Source of the DNA: Chitinophagaceae bacterium
GTDB taxonomy: Bacteria > Bacteroidota > Bacteroidia > Chitinophagales > Chitinophagaceae
Reading direction: 5' to 3'
Length of the DNA: 64,000 bases
Assembly (NCBI GenBank): GCA_023957125.1
Contig: JAMLHL010000005.1
Coordinates: forward strand, 64,061 to 128,060
Position 1 is the first letter of the stretch; each line of letters begins with the position of its first letter. This document shows positions 27,225 through 36,429 of the stretch, one piece after another. The position numbers were made by a program, and so were the translations under genes. The notes below the pieces were generated by a model. That model saw nothing but the letters and a program-made list of their open reading frames with translations. It was not told where the DNA came from and did no database searches.

Positions 27225-29678
27225 ATGCAGGATTATTTAAAAGGTTTGAATGAAAGACAGAAGGAGGCCGTATTGCATGTTGACGGGCCTTTAATGATCA
27301 TCGCCGGAGCAGGTAGCGGAAAAACCAAAGTGCTGACTACACGAATTGCACACCTCATGGCCATCGGCGTGGATGCTTTTAATATCCTGGCGCTCACTTT
27401 TACCAACAAGGCTGCCAGGGAAATGAAGGAACGGATTGAACATATTCTGGGTAATAATGAAGCCCGTAATTTATATATCGGCACTTTCCACAGTGTATTT
27501 GCCCGTATCCTCCGTGGTGAAGCGCCCCGTTTGGGTTATCCTTCCAATTTCACCATTTATGATACGGATGACGCAAAAAGCGTAATCAAAGCTATCGTGC
27601 ACGAATTGAACCTGGACGATAAGCATTATAAGCCCAACACCGTGTATAACCGCATATCCAATGCCAAAAATGCCCTGGTAACGGCGCAGGAATACGTTAA
27701 TGATTATGCCATCCAGCAGGAGGATCTGCGCAGCAATCGTCCTGCCATCGGCAAAATTTTTGAAGCCTATGCCAAACGTTGTTTCAGGAACGGCGCTATG
27801 GACTTCGATGATCTGCTGGTGAAGATGTATGAATTGCTGAAATATTTTCCGGAGGCATTGAGCAAATACCAGCGCAAATTCAAATACATCCTGATTGATG
27901 AATACCAGGATACCAATACGGCGCAGTATGAAATTATAAAACTGCTTGGGGCCATGCATGAAAACGTGTGTGTGGTAGGAGATGACGCTCAAAGTATCTA
28001 CAGTTTCCGGGGCGCTACCATTCAGAATATATTGCAATTCCAGAAGGACTACGATGACGTAAAAGTGGTAAAACTGGAACAGAATTACCGGAGTACGCAA
28101 AACATTCTCAATGTAGCCAACGAGATCATAAGTAATAATAAAGGGCAGATAGAAAAGACGCTGTTTACCGAAAATGTTACCGGTGAAAAAATCAAACTGA
28201 TCCGTACCATTTCTGACAATGATGAAGGAAAGTTTGTAGCCGATACCATCCAGGAACAAAAGTTGCGGAATCATTTCCATAATAAGGATTTTGCCATTTT
28301 ATACCGTACCAATGCGCAAAGCCGCGCTTTTGAAGAAGCCTTAAGACGCATGGGGATCGCATACACTATTTACGGCGGCATCAGTTTTTACCAGCGTAAG
28401 GAAATAAAAGACTATATCTCCTATCTGCGGGTACTGGTTAATCCTGATGATGAAGAAGCTTTAAAACGCATCATTAATTACCCGGCAAGAGGTATCGGTA
28501 AGACGTCTGTTGACCGGATCATTTTAGCTGCCAACGAGCATAATATCAGTTTCTGGCAGGTGCTGGAGCGGGCACGCGAGTTCGGCATCAGGGGCGCGAC
28601 CCTGGAGTCTGTTGAAAACTTCGTGGTGATGATCAAAAGTTTCACCAGCATGCTTAATCATAAAAATGCCTATGATGTGGCAGTGCATGTGGGAAAGCAA
28701 ACCAATTTTGTGCGGGAACTGTTCAATGATAAAAGTGCAGAAGGTGTAGCCCGGTACGAAAACATCCAGGAATTACTGAACTCCATTAAGGAATGGGTGG
28801 AAGGTTCCGAAGAGGAGTTTATAATCAACGATGGGGAGGAAGCGATAACGGAAGGAATAACGAATGAAAGCGCCGACGGAATTACTGATCAGAACGAAGG
28901 ATCTGTGCCGGCGCCGGAGGAAACGTCCGAAAGACAGGATAAGAGCCTGGGTGCATATTTACAACAGATAACCCTGTTGACGGATGCCGATAATAAAAGT
29001 ACGGATGCCGATACGGTAAAGCTCATGACCATTCACGCGGCAAAAGGACTGGAATTCAGTTGTGTTTTTGCTGCCGGATTGGAGGAAAGCCTGTTTCCCA
29101 ACGCCATGAGTATTAATACCCGGGAAGAATTGGAAGAGGAACGGCGTTTGTTTTATGTGGTGGTTACCCGTGCCAAGCAAAGATTGTGGATCAGTTATGC
29201 CAATTCGCGTTACCGGTTTGGAAGCCTGATACAAAATGAACCCAGCCGGTTTATAAACGAGATACCGGAAGAATACCTGGACAAAAGCAATGCCGGCAGC
29301 GCGTCCCGCAGCGGCTTTGGGATGTCTGCATTTGAACGGATGAGGGGCGGCAGCTTTGGCGGAAATGCCCGCTCCGCTACCAGGATGGCTGAAAAGAGAT
29401 ATGGGCCTCCTCCCGGGCGAAGGGATGATGCTGCGCCAGCTTATACCGGCGTTAAGCCACAGACCCGCGTAAAGGAACACCAGCCTTCGGCAGATTTTGC
29501 GCCAAGCGACACTTCCGGTTTACAGGCAGGGCAAAAAGTGGAGCATCAAAAATTTGGATTCGGAGAGGTGGTCAAAGTAGAAGGCAGCCGGCAAAACCCC
29601 GTGGCAATGATCAAATTTGAAAACAACGGAGAGAAAAAGATCATGTTGAATTACGCCAGGCTCCGTATCATCGGTTGA
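27225..29678 (+). CDS. ATP-dependent DNA helicase, UvrD/PcrA type
   Basis: An 817-residue superfamily 1 helicase from ATG 27225 (a TTG lies 9 bases upstream). Motifs: Q-motif LNERQKEAV, Walker A IAGAGSGKTKVLTTR, GTFHSVFARILR, Walker B ILIDEYQDTN, motif III VVGDDAQSIYSFRGA, motif IV QNYRSTQNIL, motif V VKLMTIHAAKGLEFSCVF, motif VI FYVVVTRAKQRL. It unwinds DNA 3' to 5' in repair and replication restart. An acidic insert lies near residues 530-570, and the C-terminus ends in a PcrA-like domain (GQKVEHQKFGFGEVV) thought to bind RNA polymerase. An FAD oxidoreductase follows 9 bp later. Confidence 0.95.
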   Translation: MQDYLKGLNERQKEAVLHVDGPLMIIAGAGSGKTKVLTTRIAHLMAIGVDAFNILALTFTNKAAREMKERIEHILGNNEARNLYIGTFHSVFARILRGEAPRLGYPSNFTIYDTDDAKSVIKAIVHELNLDDKHYKPNTVYNRISNAKNALVTAQEYVNDYAIQQEDLRSNRPAIGKIFEAYAKRCFRNGAMDFDDLLVKMYELLKYFPEALSKYQRKFKYILIDEYQDTNTAQYEIIKLLGAMHENVCVVGDDAQSIYSFRGATIQNILQFQKDYDDVKVVKLEQNYRSTQNILNVANEIISNNKGQIEKTLFTENVTGEKIKLIRTISDNDEGKFVADTIQEQKLRNHFHNKDFAILYRTNAQSRAFEEALRRMGIAYTIYGGISFYQRKEIKDYISYLRVLVNPDDEEALKRIINYPARGIGKTSVDRIILAANEHNISFWQVLERAREFGIRGATLESVENFVVMIKSFTSMLNHKNAYDVAVHVGKQTNFVRELFNDKSAEGVARYENIQELLNSIKEWVEGSEEEFIINDGEEAITEGITNESADGITDQNEGSVPAPEETSERQDKSLGAYLQQITLLTDADNKSTDADTVKLMTIHAAKGLEFSCVFAAGLEESLFPNAMSINTREELEEERRLFYVVVTRAKQRLWISYANSRYRFGSLIQNEPSRFINEIPEEYLDKSNAGSASRSGFGMSAFERMRGGSFGGNARSATRMAEKRYGPPPGRRDDAAPAYTGVKPQTRVKEHQPSADFAPSDTSGLQAGQKVEHQKFGFGEVVKVEGSRQNPVAMIKFENNGEKKIMLNYARLRIIG

Positions 29679-29687
29679 TCCATTATT

Positions 29688-30743
29688 ATGCAGGTTCAGT
29701 ATCTGATCATCGGGCAGGGAATAGCAGGCACGCTGCTGAGCTACCTGTTATGGAAAAACAATAAGTCATTCCTGATCATAGATGAACCTCACAATGCTCC
29801 TGTAGCAAGCAGGGTAGCCGGCGCCGTTATTAATCCCGTAAATGTAAACCAGTGGTCGGCAGTGCCCGGGTATGCATCCCATCTTGATGCCGCATTGAAA
29901 TTTTATGCCGGCATGGAGGCAAGTCTGGGAATTTCACTTATTCAAAAATTGTCCATGCTGGTATTCCCGGAAAACGGGCGAAAGAAACAATTGTTTGAGG
30001 GTCACAGGCAACAACTGGTTAACTATATACAATTGCCGGACGATGAGGAGCAGGTAATGGGTAAGAAGTTGTTCAACGCCGGTTTTGGGATGGTAAAACT
30101 GAGCCCGGTATGGAAAGTGAATGCAGCTGAATTGCTATCTGGATGGAGCGGGTTTTTAAAAGAGAAAGGCCTGCTTATCCGGGAGCGCTGCAAGACTGAA
30201 GATTGCCACATTACCGGAAAAGGAGTACGTTACCGGGAAATAATTGCTGAAAAGATCATTTTTTGCGAGGGCGCTGCAACTGCGAAGAACCCTTTTTTTA
30301 GTAAACTGCCTTTCACCCCAAACCGCGGGGAAGCCTTATTGTTATCCATACCTGCGTTGCCGGCGGATCATATATACCATCACCGGGTTCGCCTGGTACC
30401 TGCCGGAGAGGGCTTGTTTTGGTGTGGCAGTAATTATCGCTGGCAGTTTGAAGATCTGTTGCCGGATCAAAACTGGAGGCAACAAACTGAAGATCTGTTG
30501 ACGAAATGGCTTACCGTTTCTTTCAAAACCGTGGATCACCGGGTGGCCGAAAGACCCACCACAGCCGGGCAACAGGTTTTGGTGGGACTGCATCCCGCTT
30601 TCCCGCGGGTGGCTATTTTCAATGGATTGGGTACCAAAGGTTTTTCCCGGGGACCCGCTTTAGCCGGGAATTTATATGATCAGCTGGAGAATCCGACCCT
30701 TGCTGAGGGAATGGCGGCTGCTTCCCTGAAAAAATGGTTGTGA
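29688..30743 (+). CDS. FAD-dependent oxidoreductase (DAO family)
   Basis: A 351-residue protein starting with an FAD-binding Rossmann motif, YLIIGQGIAGTLLSYLL (GxGxxG), and ending with a GLGTKGFSRGPALAGNL segment typical of the glycine-oxidase/DadA/MnmC-C group. VAGAVINPVNVNQW near residue 45 is characteristic of these enzymes. Substrate unknown: an amino acid or a modified tRNA side chain by analogy to MnmC. The gene begins 9 bp after the helicase stop, so the two are probably one transcription unit. It is convergent with the kinase gene. Confidence 0.85.
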   Translation: MQVQYLIIGQGIAGTLLSYLLWKNNKSFLIIDEPHNAPVASRVAGAVINPVNVNQWSAVPGYASHLDAALKFYAGMEASLGISLIQKLSMLVFPENGRKKQLFEGHRQQLVNYIQLPDDEEQVMGKKLFNAGFGMVKLSPVWKVNAAELLSGWSGFLKEKGLLIRERCKTEDCHITGKGVRYREIIAEKIIFCEGAATAKNPFFSKLPFTPNRGEALLLSIPALPADHIYHHRVRLVPAGEGLFWCGSNYRWQFEDLLPDQNWRQQTEDLLTKWLTVSFKTVDHRVAERPTTAGQQVLVGLHPAFPRVAIFNGLGTKGFSRGPALAGNLYDQLENPTLAEGMAAASLKKWL

Positions 30744-30751
30744 CGCTTGCT

Positions 30752-32590
30752 CTATCTCACCAATCTCTCCTTATGGATCTTCGCGGTAAAAATCTTACCC
30801 CTGTGAAAGATCGCGGGCTCATTGTCTTTGTCTGATTTAAGCCTGAACCGTTCGGAAGCCAGCCGGATATCGCCGCCATCCCTTGCCACCACCCTGATGA
30901 TAATAAAGCCGACCAATCCTTTCCTGCGCTTTGCCGACGGCACCACATCCACGATCTTGCCTGTGGCTATTGCACCCTGCGGTATCACTACCTGCCCGTT
31001 TACTTTTATATCTTCAGCGCAGGTCAGCCTCACCGGGCGTCCGTCTTTGCTTTTTTCTTCAGAGCTTAATTCGTCCTGGAGTACCAGTTTGATTTCCATG
31101 CCTCGCGGTGCAACTATGGCATTCACTGTGGAGGGAGGTGTGTTTGCTGTTTTTTCTTCTTTTACCGGCTTTTCATCCACCGGGCCGGACTTGCCATCAT
31201 CTGAAGGAGTTTCGGAAGGAGTGGCTGCTCTTTTGCTGTTCCCGGGTGCGGCTTTGGGGGATTCCGCAGGCTTTTCCCGCGGTGTATTGGTGGGCGGAGG
31301 GGCTTCCTGCTTTTCCTCTTCCGGTTGCGAATTTCCGTTAATATTCTGCATCCCCCGGTTTTCAATCAGTTGCTGCTCAATGATATTAGAATTTGCGGAT
31401 TCCGGTGCATAGTTTTCTTCCAGGTTTACGCTGTAGTTCACTTTGGGTTCCGGCAACGCCGGTTGATTGGATTGCTGACCCTGCCGGGTCAGGTTCCAGG
31501 TGATCAGTCCGATGCAAACTACCACTACTCCAATGAGTAGTTTTACGGATTTGTCCATCCGTCCTCTTACCCATAAGTTTCTCCCGCCCGTAATCTTCCT
31601 TTTATTTATAGTGTTCTGTAATTTTGAAATTACCGAAGACGAAAATGACGCCGGTGCCGCAAGTAGTTTTTGCAGCAAAGAAAAATTGACTGTTGCTTCG
31701 CCAGGTGATCCTCCCGGAATTTCTTCTTCGTTGCGTTGAAGGGCGTTATATAATTCCCGCCCGGTTAAGAAATGCATGTCTGCGGCTTTCTTCAATTCGT
31801 CCCTGAATGTAAGTACATCCCGGTATCGTTTTTCAGGATCGCGTTCCAGCGATTTTGAGATTACCCGTTGCAGGGCGGTATTGGTACGGCTGATAAGCTG
31901 GGGTAGCAGGGGCGCTTTCTGCTCCAGTTTGGCCTTCATTAATTGATAATCGGTATCCGTTTTGAAAGGTGTTTCCCCGCAGAGCATTTCGTACAGCATA
32001 TTGCCTGCGGCGTAAACATCGGTCAGCTCATCGCCTTCTTTTCCCCGGATCTGCTCGGGCGCCATGTATTCGAGAGTGCCCACCGATTTGCCGTGCTGGG
32101 TGAGTCTTTGTGAATTCCGGATCCGGGCAATCCCGAAGTCCATTATTTTTACTTCGCCCTCATTAGAAATCATGATGTTCGCCGGCTTCAGATCACGGTG
32201 AATGATGCCTTTATAATGGGCGTGATGCAAGCCGTTTAGTATCTCCGAGGTAATTGAACAGGCCAGAGAAATGCTGATAGTACCGTGTTGCCGGATCCAG
32301 TCCTCCAGGGTGTTGCCTTCCACATATTCCATCACCATCCAATGGGTTCCCTGGTATTGCACGAAAGTATATACGTGCGTGATGTTGGGGTGATTCAGGC
32401 GGGCCAATGCCAACGCTTCCTGCTGAAACCGGTCCTCCAGCCCCGCTGTTGCATCTGATTTGGGTTTGTTTAGAGATTTGATTGCCACCCGGCGTTGCAG
32501 TAAGATATCTTCTGCGAGATATACCGATCCCATCCCGCCTTCGCCGAGTTTTTTGAGGATGGTATATTGGTTGTTGATGACTTCGTTCAT
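30752..32590 (-). CDS. Hanks-type Ser/Thr protein kinase with membrane anchor and extracytoplasmic C-terminal domain
   Basis: A 612-residue protein. The kinase domain (residues 9-270) is complete: LGEGGMGSVYLAED, VAIKSL with the ATP Lys, IIHRDLKPANIMI, KIMDFGIAR and GTLEYMAPEQIRG. A single membrane helix (LLIGVVVVCIGLITWNL) lies near residue 355, followed by a Pro/Glu/Lys-rich disordered region (about 400-500) and a C-terminal beta domain (about 505-612) with IPQGAIATGKIVDV. That domain is not a PASTA domain; I do not recognise it with confidence. Its start overlaps the PP2C stop by 4 bp. Kinase, phosphatase and FHA protein form a phospho-signalling unit. Confidence 0.93.
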   Translation of the reverse strand: MNEVINNQYTILKKLGEGGMGSVYLAEDILLQRRVAIKSLNKPKSDATAGLEDRFQQEALALARLNHPNITHVYTFVQYQGTHWMVMEYVEGNTLEDWIRQHGTISISLACSITSEILNGLHHAHYKGIIHRDLKPANIMISNEGEVKIMDFGIARIRNSQRLTQHGKSVGTLEYMAPEQIRGKEGDELTDVYAAGNMLYEMLCGETPFKTDTDYQLMKAKLEQKAPLLPQLISRTNTALQRVISKSLERDPEKRYRDVLTFRDELKKAADMHFLTGRELYNALQRNEEEIPGGSPGEATVNFSLLQKLLAAPASFSSSVISKLQNTINKRKITGGRNLWVRGRMDKSVKLLIGVVVVCIGLITWNLTRQGQQSNQPALPEPKVNYSVNLEENYAPESANSNIIEQQLIENRGMQNINGNSQPEEEKQEAPPPTNTPREKPAESPKAAPGNSKRAATPSETPSDDGKSGPVDEKPVKEEKTANTPPSTVNAIVAPRGMEIKLVLQDELSSEEKSKDGRPVRLTCAEDIKVNGQVVIPQGAIATGKIVDVVPSAKRRKGLVGFIIIRVVARDGGDIRLASERFRLKSDKDNEPAIFHRGKIFTAKIHKERLVR

Positions 32591-33441
32591 AGCATTACAT
32601 TTTGTTCCCGCGTTATGGTATCTGCATGCAGATGATTACAGGTATTGATGTCTATCAACAGGGCAGAAAAATTATCCCGGGCTTTTCTCTCAAAACACAA
32701 AGCCCGGATACATTCAATGATCAGCGGAGGCTTGTTCATCAGCATCAGGGCGCCGATTTCCTCATTTGACAGTACATCGTAAATCCCATCCGAACATAGA
32801 AAATAATAATCACCGGCTTTGGCGTCAAATGACTCCCCTATTTCGGGTTCGATGGTTTTTGCCGTACCCAGCGCCTGTAACAAGAGGTGTTTCATTTGAC
32901 CCGCTTCTGCATCAGTCGCTTTTATTTTTCCTTCGCGGAGCATCTGGTTCACCAGGGTCTGGTCGGTAGATAATTGTTTTAACCGGTTATTCCTGAACTG
33001 GTAAATCCTGCTGTCGCCCACATGTCCGAATGTAATTCGCTCATCTCTGATGAAGATTGCGGCTGCCGTAGTACCCATACCGGTATAGGCGGGATTTTGC
33101 CTGGCGGCATCCACAATGGTACCGTGCATTTGCCGGAAAAGCAGGTGTAATAGATCAGGAATATTTTTGTGCAAAGCGTTGATTTGAATATAGTGTTCGG
33201 CAACGCTGCACGCCAGGTGGCTGGCTACTTCTCCTGCGTTGTGCCCGCCCATACCATCCGCCACCATGGCAAAAAATATATCTTTTGTATGGTTGGGATG
33301 AAACCAGGTAACGTGGTCTTCATTGTTGGTGCGTGTAGGCCCGGTTTCAGTTACACTGTATATTTTGTAGCACAGGTTTTTAACCGGTGGTTCGGTCGCG
33401 GGCTCGGAATGATTTTCTTTTTTCTGCCAGGGAAATCTCAT
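32587..33441 (-). CDS. PP2C-family protein serine/threonine phosphatase
   Basis: A 284-residue cytoplasmic protein from ATG 33441; an in-frame start at 33510 would add 23 residues with no domain similarity. PP2C metal-binding motifs are all visible: TRTNNEDHV, VADGMGGHNAGEVAS, TAAAIFI, FGHVGDSRIYQF, LCSDGIYDVLSNEEI and ARDNFSALLID. It would dephosphorylate proteins modified by the adjacent kinase. Its stop and the kinase start overlap (ATGA), so the pair is translationally coupled. A 152-bp gap separates it from the FHA-protease gene upstream. Confidence 0.94.
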   Translation of the reverse strand: MRFPWQKKENHSEPATEPPVKNLCYKIYSVTETGPTRTNNEDHVTWFHPNHTKDIFFAMVADGMGGHNAGEVASHLACSVAEHYIQINALHKNIPDLLHLLFRQMHGTIVDAARQNPAYTGMGTTAAAIFIRDERITFGHVGDSRIYQFRNNRLKQLSTDQTLVNQMLREGKIKATDAEAGQMKHLLLQALGTAKTIEPEIGESFDAKAGDYYFLCSDGIYDVLSNEEIGALMLMNKPPLIIECIRALCFERKARDNFSALLIDINTCNHLHADTITREQNVML

Positions 33442-33593
33442 GAGAAAGAGGTTTAAGATACTGCCCACCGCAGACCCCGTTGGGGCCTGCGGCTCCTGAA
33501 GGCAGTACACGTCAAAAAAAACAGGATTTTAACGTTGGTAGGGTACGTATTTATGGTCCATCCTGTTGTCGGTAAGAGCAGCGGAAGATCAAC

Positions 33594-35243
33594 TTACCTG
33601 ATCACTTCCTGTCGGCCCATCAGTTCTATGGCGTATTTTATGGGAATGGAATAGGATACTTTACTGCTGCCGGCAGAATAGATCCCGATTACTTTTCCCT
33701 GGTCGTCGAAGGTGGGGCCTCCGCTGTTTCCCGGCCCTGTGGAGTTGATGGTTAATTGATAGTAATCACCGAAGGAACTGAGGTAATCATCTACTTTGTC
33801 GCTGCCTGCTCTTCCTTTCACCAACCTGCCGATATTGCCGGTGCTGAGTGTGGGTACCGGCACTTTAACGATATTGGGGTTGCGGTTAAACCCGTCTTGT
33901 GAACGGTTGGCCACGTACTGGTCGGGCGACAGGCCGGGATAGCCCATTACGGTTACCACGCTGCCGGGCTCTATCTTGTTGTAGTTGTCGTACATTTCTA
34001 CTTTCCCGAGGGTTTCGGGCAGTTCAATTTTTATCATCGCCACGTCGTGTACGTTGGAAATACGCACCACTTTGGCCGGTGTGCGCAATGAGTTGTTTGC
34101 GAAAGTAACGTCCAGGTAGGCGGACTCTCCGTCAATATACTTTACTCCCGATTCCAGCATCTGCCGGTTATAATTCATAGCTTCGGCCGGAACCCAGTCT
34201 CTCACATCTCCTTCGGAAACCATCTGTGGCTCTTTTGAATTGGTTCCTACCAGTATGCCCGGAAACGCATCCTGGGGAAATTGATAGCTGGTGAGCCAGC
34301 CGGCGGCTACATGCCGGTTGGTAATAATGAAGCCACGTTCATCCACCACAAATCCTGTTCCGCTACCAAATCCGCCGATAGGCACGATATCAGCATCTTT
34401 GGGCGCTCCGGTCTTGGTGGACAGGTAGGGTTCAATAGCGCCTGTATTGTTTCTCAGATAGGCTGCGATGAAGCCACCCTTCCCGTTTGGCAGGTAAACA
34501 TGGTACAGTTCTTCTCCTGTTTTGGTGAGCAGTAGTTTCCAGCCTAATTCAATGAGTACCACTTTCTGTTCATTCTCTTTGTTGATCCGGGCGGGCGTAA
34601 GGGTAGGAGGCACATCGCTCTTTTCTTTCTGAATGATGTTCACTACTTTGGGAGCAGGCCGGTTGGAATATACCAGCCATCCCACGGTAACGACCAGGAG
34701 AAGCAGGGCAACTGTAGTAACCAGCAATCCTTTTTTACTCTTTTTTTCGGATTGCTGAAGCATGTGCTGCATGGTTTGCTTGCCTATAACTTCCTTAGCC
34801 GGAGCCGGCTCCTTTTTTTTACCGTCTATGCTGTGCACCTGGGTTTCTTTGGCGGAGGCGGCGTCTATCACCCGGGTTTTCCGGATGTGGGATGCCGGGC
34901 GGGGATCGAGGTCGAATTCCAGGGAAGGCCCGTTTTTGCCGAGTTGGATCTGGTCGCCGGCGATAAGTCCCGTGGCGCCCGCAATAGCTTTGCCATTAAC
35001 ATAGGTGCCGTTCTTGCTCCCTAAGTCGGTGATCTCATAGGTGTCAAAAAGATCGGGATTTTTTTTGATGACACAGTGTTCGCGGCTGACGATGTCTTCA
35101 CTGAGGTCGAACGGGATGTCGTTGTTTTCGCCGCGACCGATTTTTATGGATAAATGTTCTGTTACCTGGAATTTTTTGGTAACGCCATTCCGGATCCCGC
35201 CGGTAAAGCGGATAATAATAGAAATGGGTTGATGAGGATTCAT
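33594..35243 (-). CDS. FHA-domain, membrane-anchored trypsin-like serine protease
   Basis: A 549-residue protein with an unusual order of parts. Residues 1-110 form an FHA phosphothreonine-binding domain (IKIGRGENNDI, SREHCVI, LGSKNGTYVNG). A membrane helix (GLLVTTVALLLLVVTVGWLV) lies near residue 185. The outer part is a trypsin-like/DegP-type protease: FVVDERGFIITNRHVAAG (His), NVHDVAMIKIEL (Asp), STGPGNSGGPTFDDQG (Ser). The FHA domain would sense phosphoproteins in the cytoplasm while the protease acts in the periplasm, so it may pass a kinase signal across the membrane (inference). First gene of the trio with PP2C and kinase. Confidence 0.92.
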   Translation of the reverse strand: MNPHQPISIIIRFTGGIRNGVTKKFQVTEHLSIKIGRGENNDIPFDLSEDIVSREHCVIKKNPDLFDTYEITDLGSKNGTYVNGKAIAGATGLIAGDQIQLGKNGPSLEFDLDPRPASHIRKTRVIDAASAKETQVHSIDGKKKEPAPAKEVIGKQTMQHMLQQSEKKSKKGLLVTTVALLLLVVTVGWLVYSNRPAPKVVNIIQKEKSDVPPTLTPARINKENEQKVVLIELGWKLLLTKTGEELYHVYLPNGKGGFIAAYLRNNTGAIEPYLSTKTGAPKDADIVPIGGFGSGTGFVVDERGFIITNRHVAAGWLTSYQFPQDAFPGILVGTNSKEPQMVSEGDVRDWVPAEAMNYNRQMLESGVKYIDGESAYLDVTFANNSLRTPAKVVRISNVHDVAMIKIELPETLGKVEMYDNYNKIEPGSVVTVMGYPGLSPDQYVANRSQDGFNRNPNIVKVPVPTLSTGNIGRLVKGRAGSDKVDDYLSSFGDYYQLTINSTGPGNSGGPTFDDQGKVIGIYSAGSSKVSYSIPIKYAIELMGRQEVIR

Positions 35244-35541
35244 TGTTGATTTTTTTGACGATTATAAAATGTTTCAGGATGATGTTTTGAGGCTATTTCA
35301 AGCGTAATCAGAGGATAAAAGGTCTAAGGATACCCATTCTCCGTTTGAATGGTGCAGTGCCTGTAAATGAAAACCATACTGCAGGATCCGCATGAACAGA
35401 CGTGGACATGCATTACTGTTGCCGGCATAGTATTATCGCCGGTATGGAAATAGGTGAACAAAAAAATCAGGAAAATTTTTAAGAAATTGGATGGAAATAA
35501 AAAGCAGCAGTTTCGTTTTTATAAATCAGGGTATTGTAAAC

Positions 35542-36417
35542 TCAGTTTCTTTTGTCCAGTCCCCAGGATAATTTTCCTCTCAGGGTTTGGAGGAAACTGT
35601 TCTCGCTGAGTCTTACCAGGTTGATAGTGAATTCTTCTTTTTTTACGGCTAACTGGATGTCTTTGTTTACAATTTCTTTCCGGGAGTCGAGGGCGCAAAT
35701 GAACTGATCGCTTCGTCCTTCGATCTCAAAGGATACAATACTGTCGTCCGGGATTACAATGGGTCGTACATTCAGGTTGTGAGGGGCCACAGGGGTGATG
35801 ATAAAACTGCCTGATTCGGGAAATAAGACAGGCCCGTTGCAGCTCAGGGAATAGCCGGTGGAGCCGGTAGGGGTAGCTACGATGATCCCGTCTGCCCAAT
35901 AGGTGTTCAGGAACTCCCCGTTGAGATAAGTGTGGATCCGGATCATGGAGGAGGTGTCTCTTTTGTGAATGGCAAATTCGTTAAGAGCATAAGGTGTTTT
36001 ACCAAATAACGGGATGCTGGCATCGAGATGAATTAGAGTCCTTTTGTCAATTACATAGGTTTGGTTTGCCAGGGCATTTACCGCATCGGTAAATTCGCCC
36101 CTCCCTATTGTTGCCAGGAAGCCCAGGCGTCCGAAATTAATGCCTAATACGGGGATATTACTGTCCCTGATAAAGGTGAGTGTATCCAGCAGAGTACCAT
36201 CGCCTCCCAGGCTGATCACACATTCAAAGCTGTCGTCGAGATCCCCGGCATCAACGAACGTGTCGTATTGCCCGGGGTTGAAAAGGTAATTGATCTGCCG
36301 GTAAAAAAGGTGATGGATATAGCAGTTGATTTTTCGCCGCTCTAATTCACTCAGGAGGAGCAGGATATCTTCTTCCCGGATTGTTTCGCCTCCGCGGCTG
36401 TATATAGCAATTTTCAT
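35542..36417 (-). CDS. nadK: NAD kinase
   Basis: A 291-residue enzyme phosphorylating NAD+ to NADP+. Seen are CVISLGGDGTLLDTL with the catalytic GGDG Asp, GINFGRLGFLA, ATPTGSTGYSLSCNGP, and the C-terminal VAPHNLNVRPIVIPDD. It is cytoplasmic. The BamA-like gene begins upstream on the same strand with 12 bp between, so they are likely co-transcribed. The 298 bp on its other side (35244-35541) contain nothing I recognise beyond AT-rich sequence. Confidence 0.96.
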   Translation of the reverse strand: MKIAIYSRGGETIREEDILLLLSELERRKINCYIHHLFYRQINYLFNPGQYDTFVDAGDLDDSFECVISLGGDGTLLDTLTFIRDSNIPVLGINFGRLGFLATIGRGEFTDAVNALANQTYVIDKRTLIHLDASIPLFGKTPYALNEFAIHKRDTSSMIRIHTYLNGEFLNTYWADGIIVATPTGSTGYSLSCNGPVLFPESGSFIITPVAPHNLNVRPIVIPDDSIVSFEIEGRSDQFICALDSRKEIVNKDIQLAVKKEEFTINLVRLSENSFLQTLRGKLSWGLDKRN

Positions 36418-36429
36418 TATAACGTTTTT

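Noticed and set aside
27471..28280. Long antisense frame inside the UvrD/PcrA helicase gene
   Set aside because: It is the shadow of a strongly conserved coding region and has no domain of its own.
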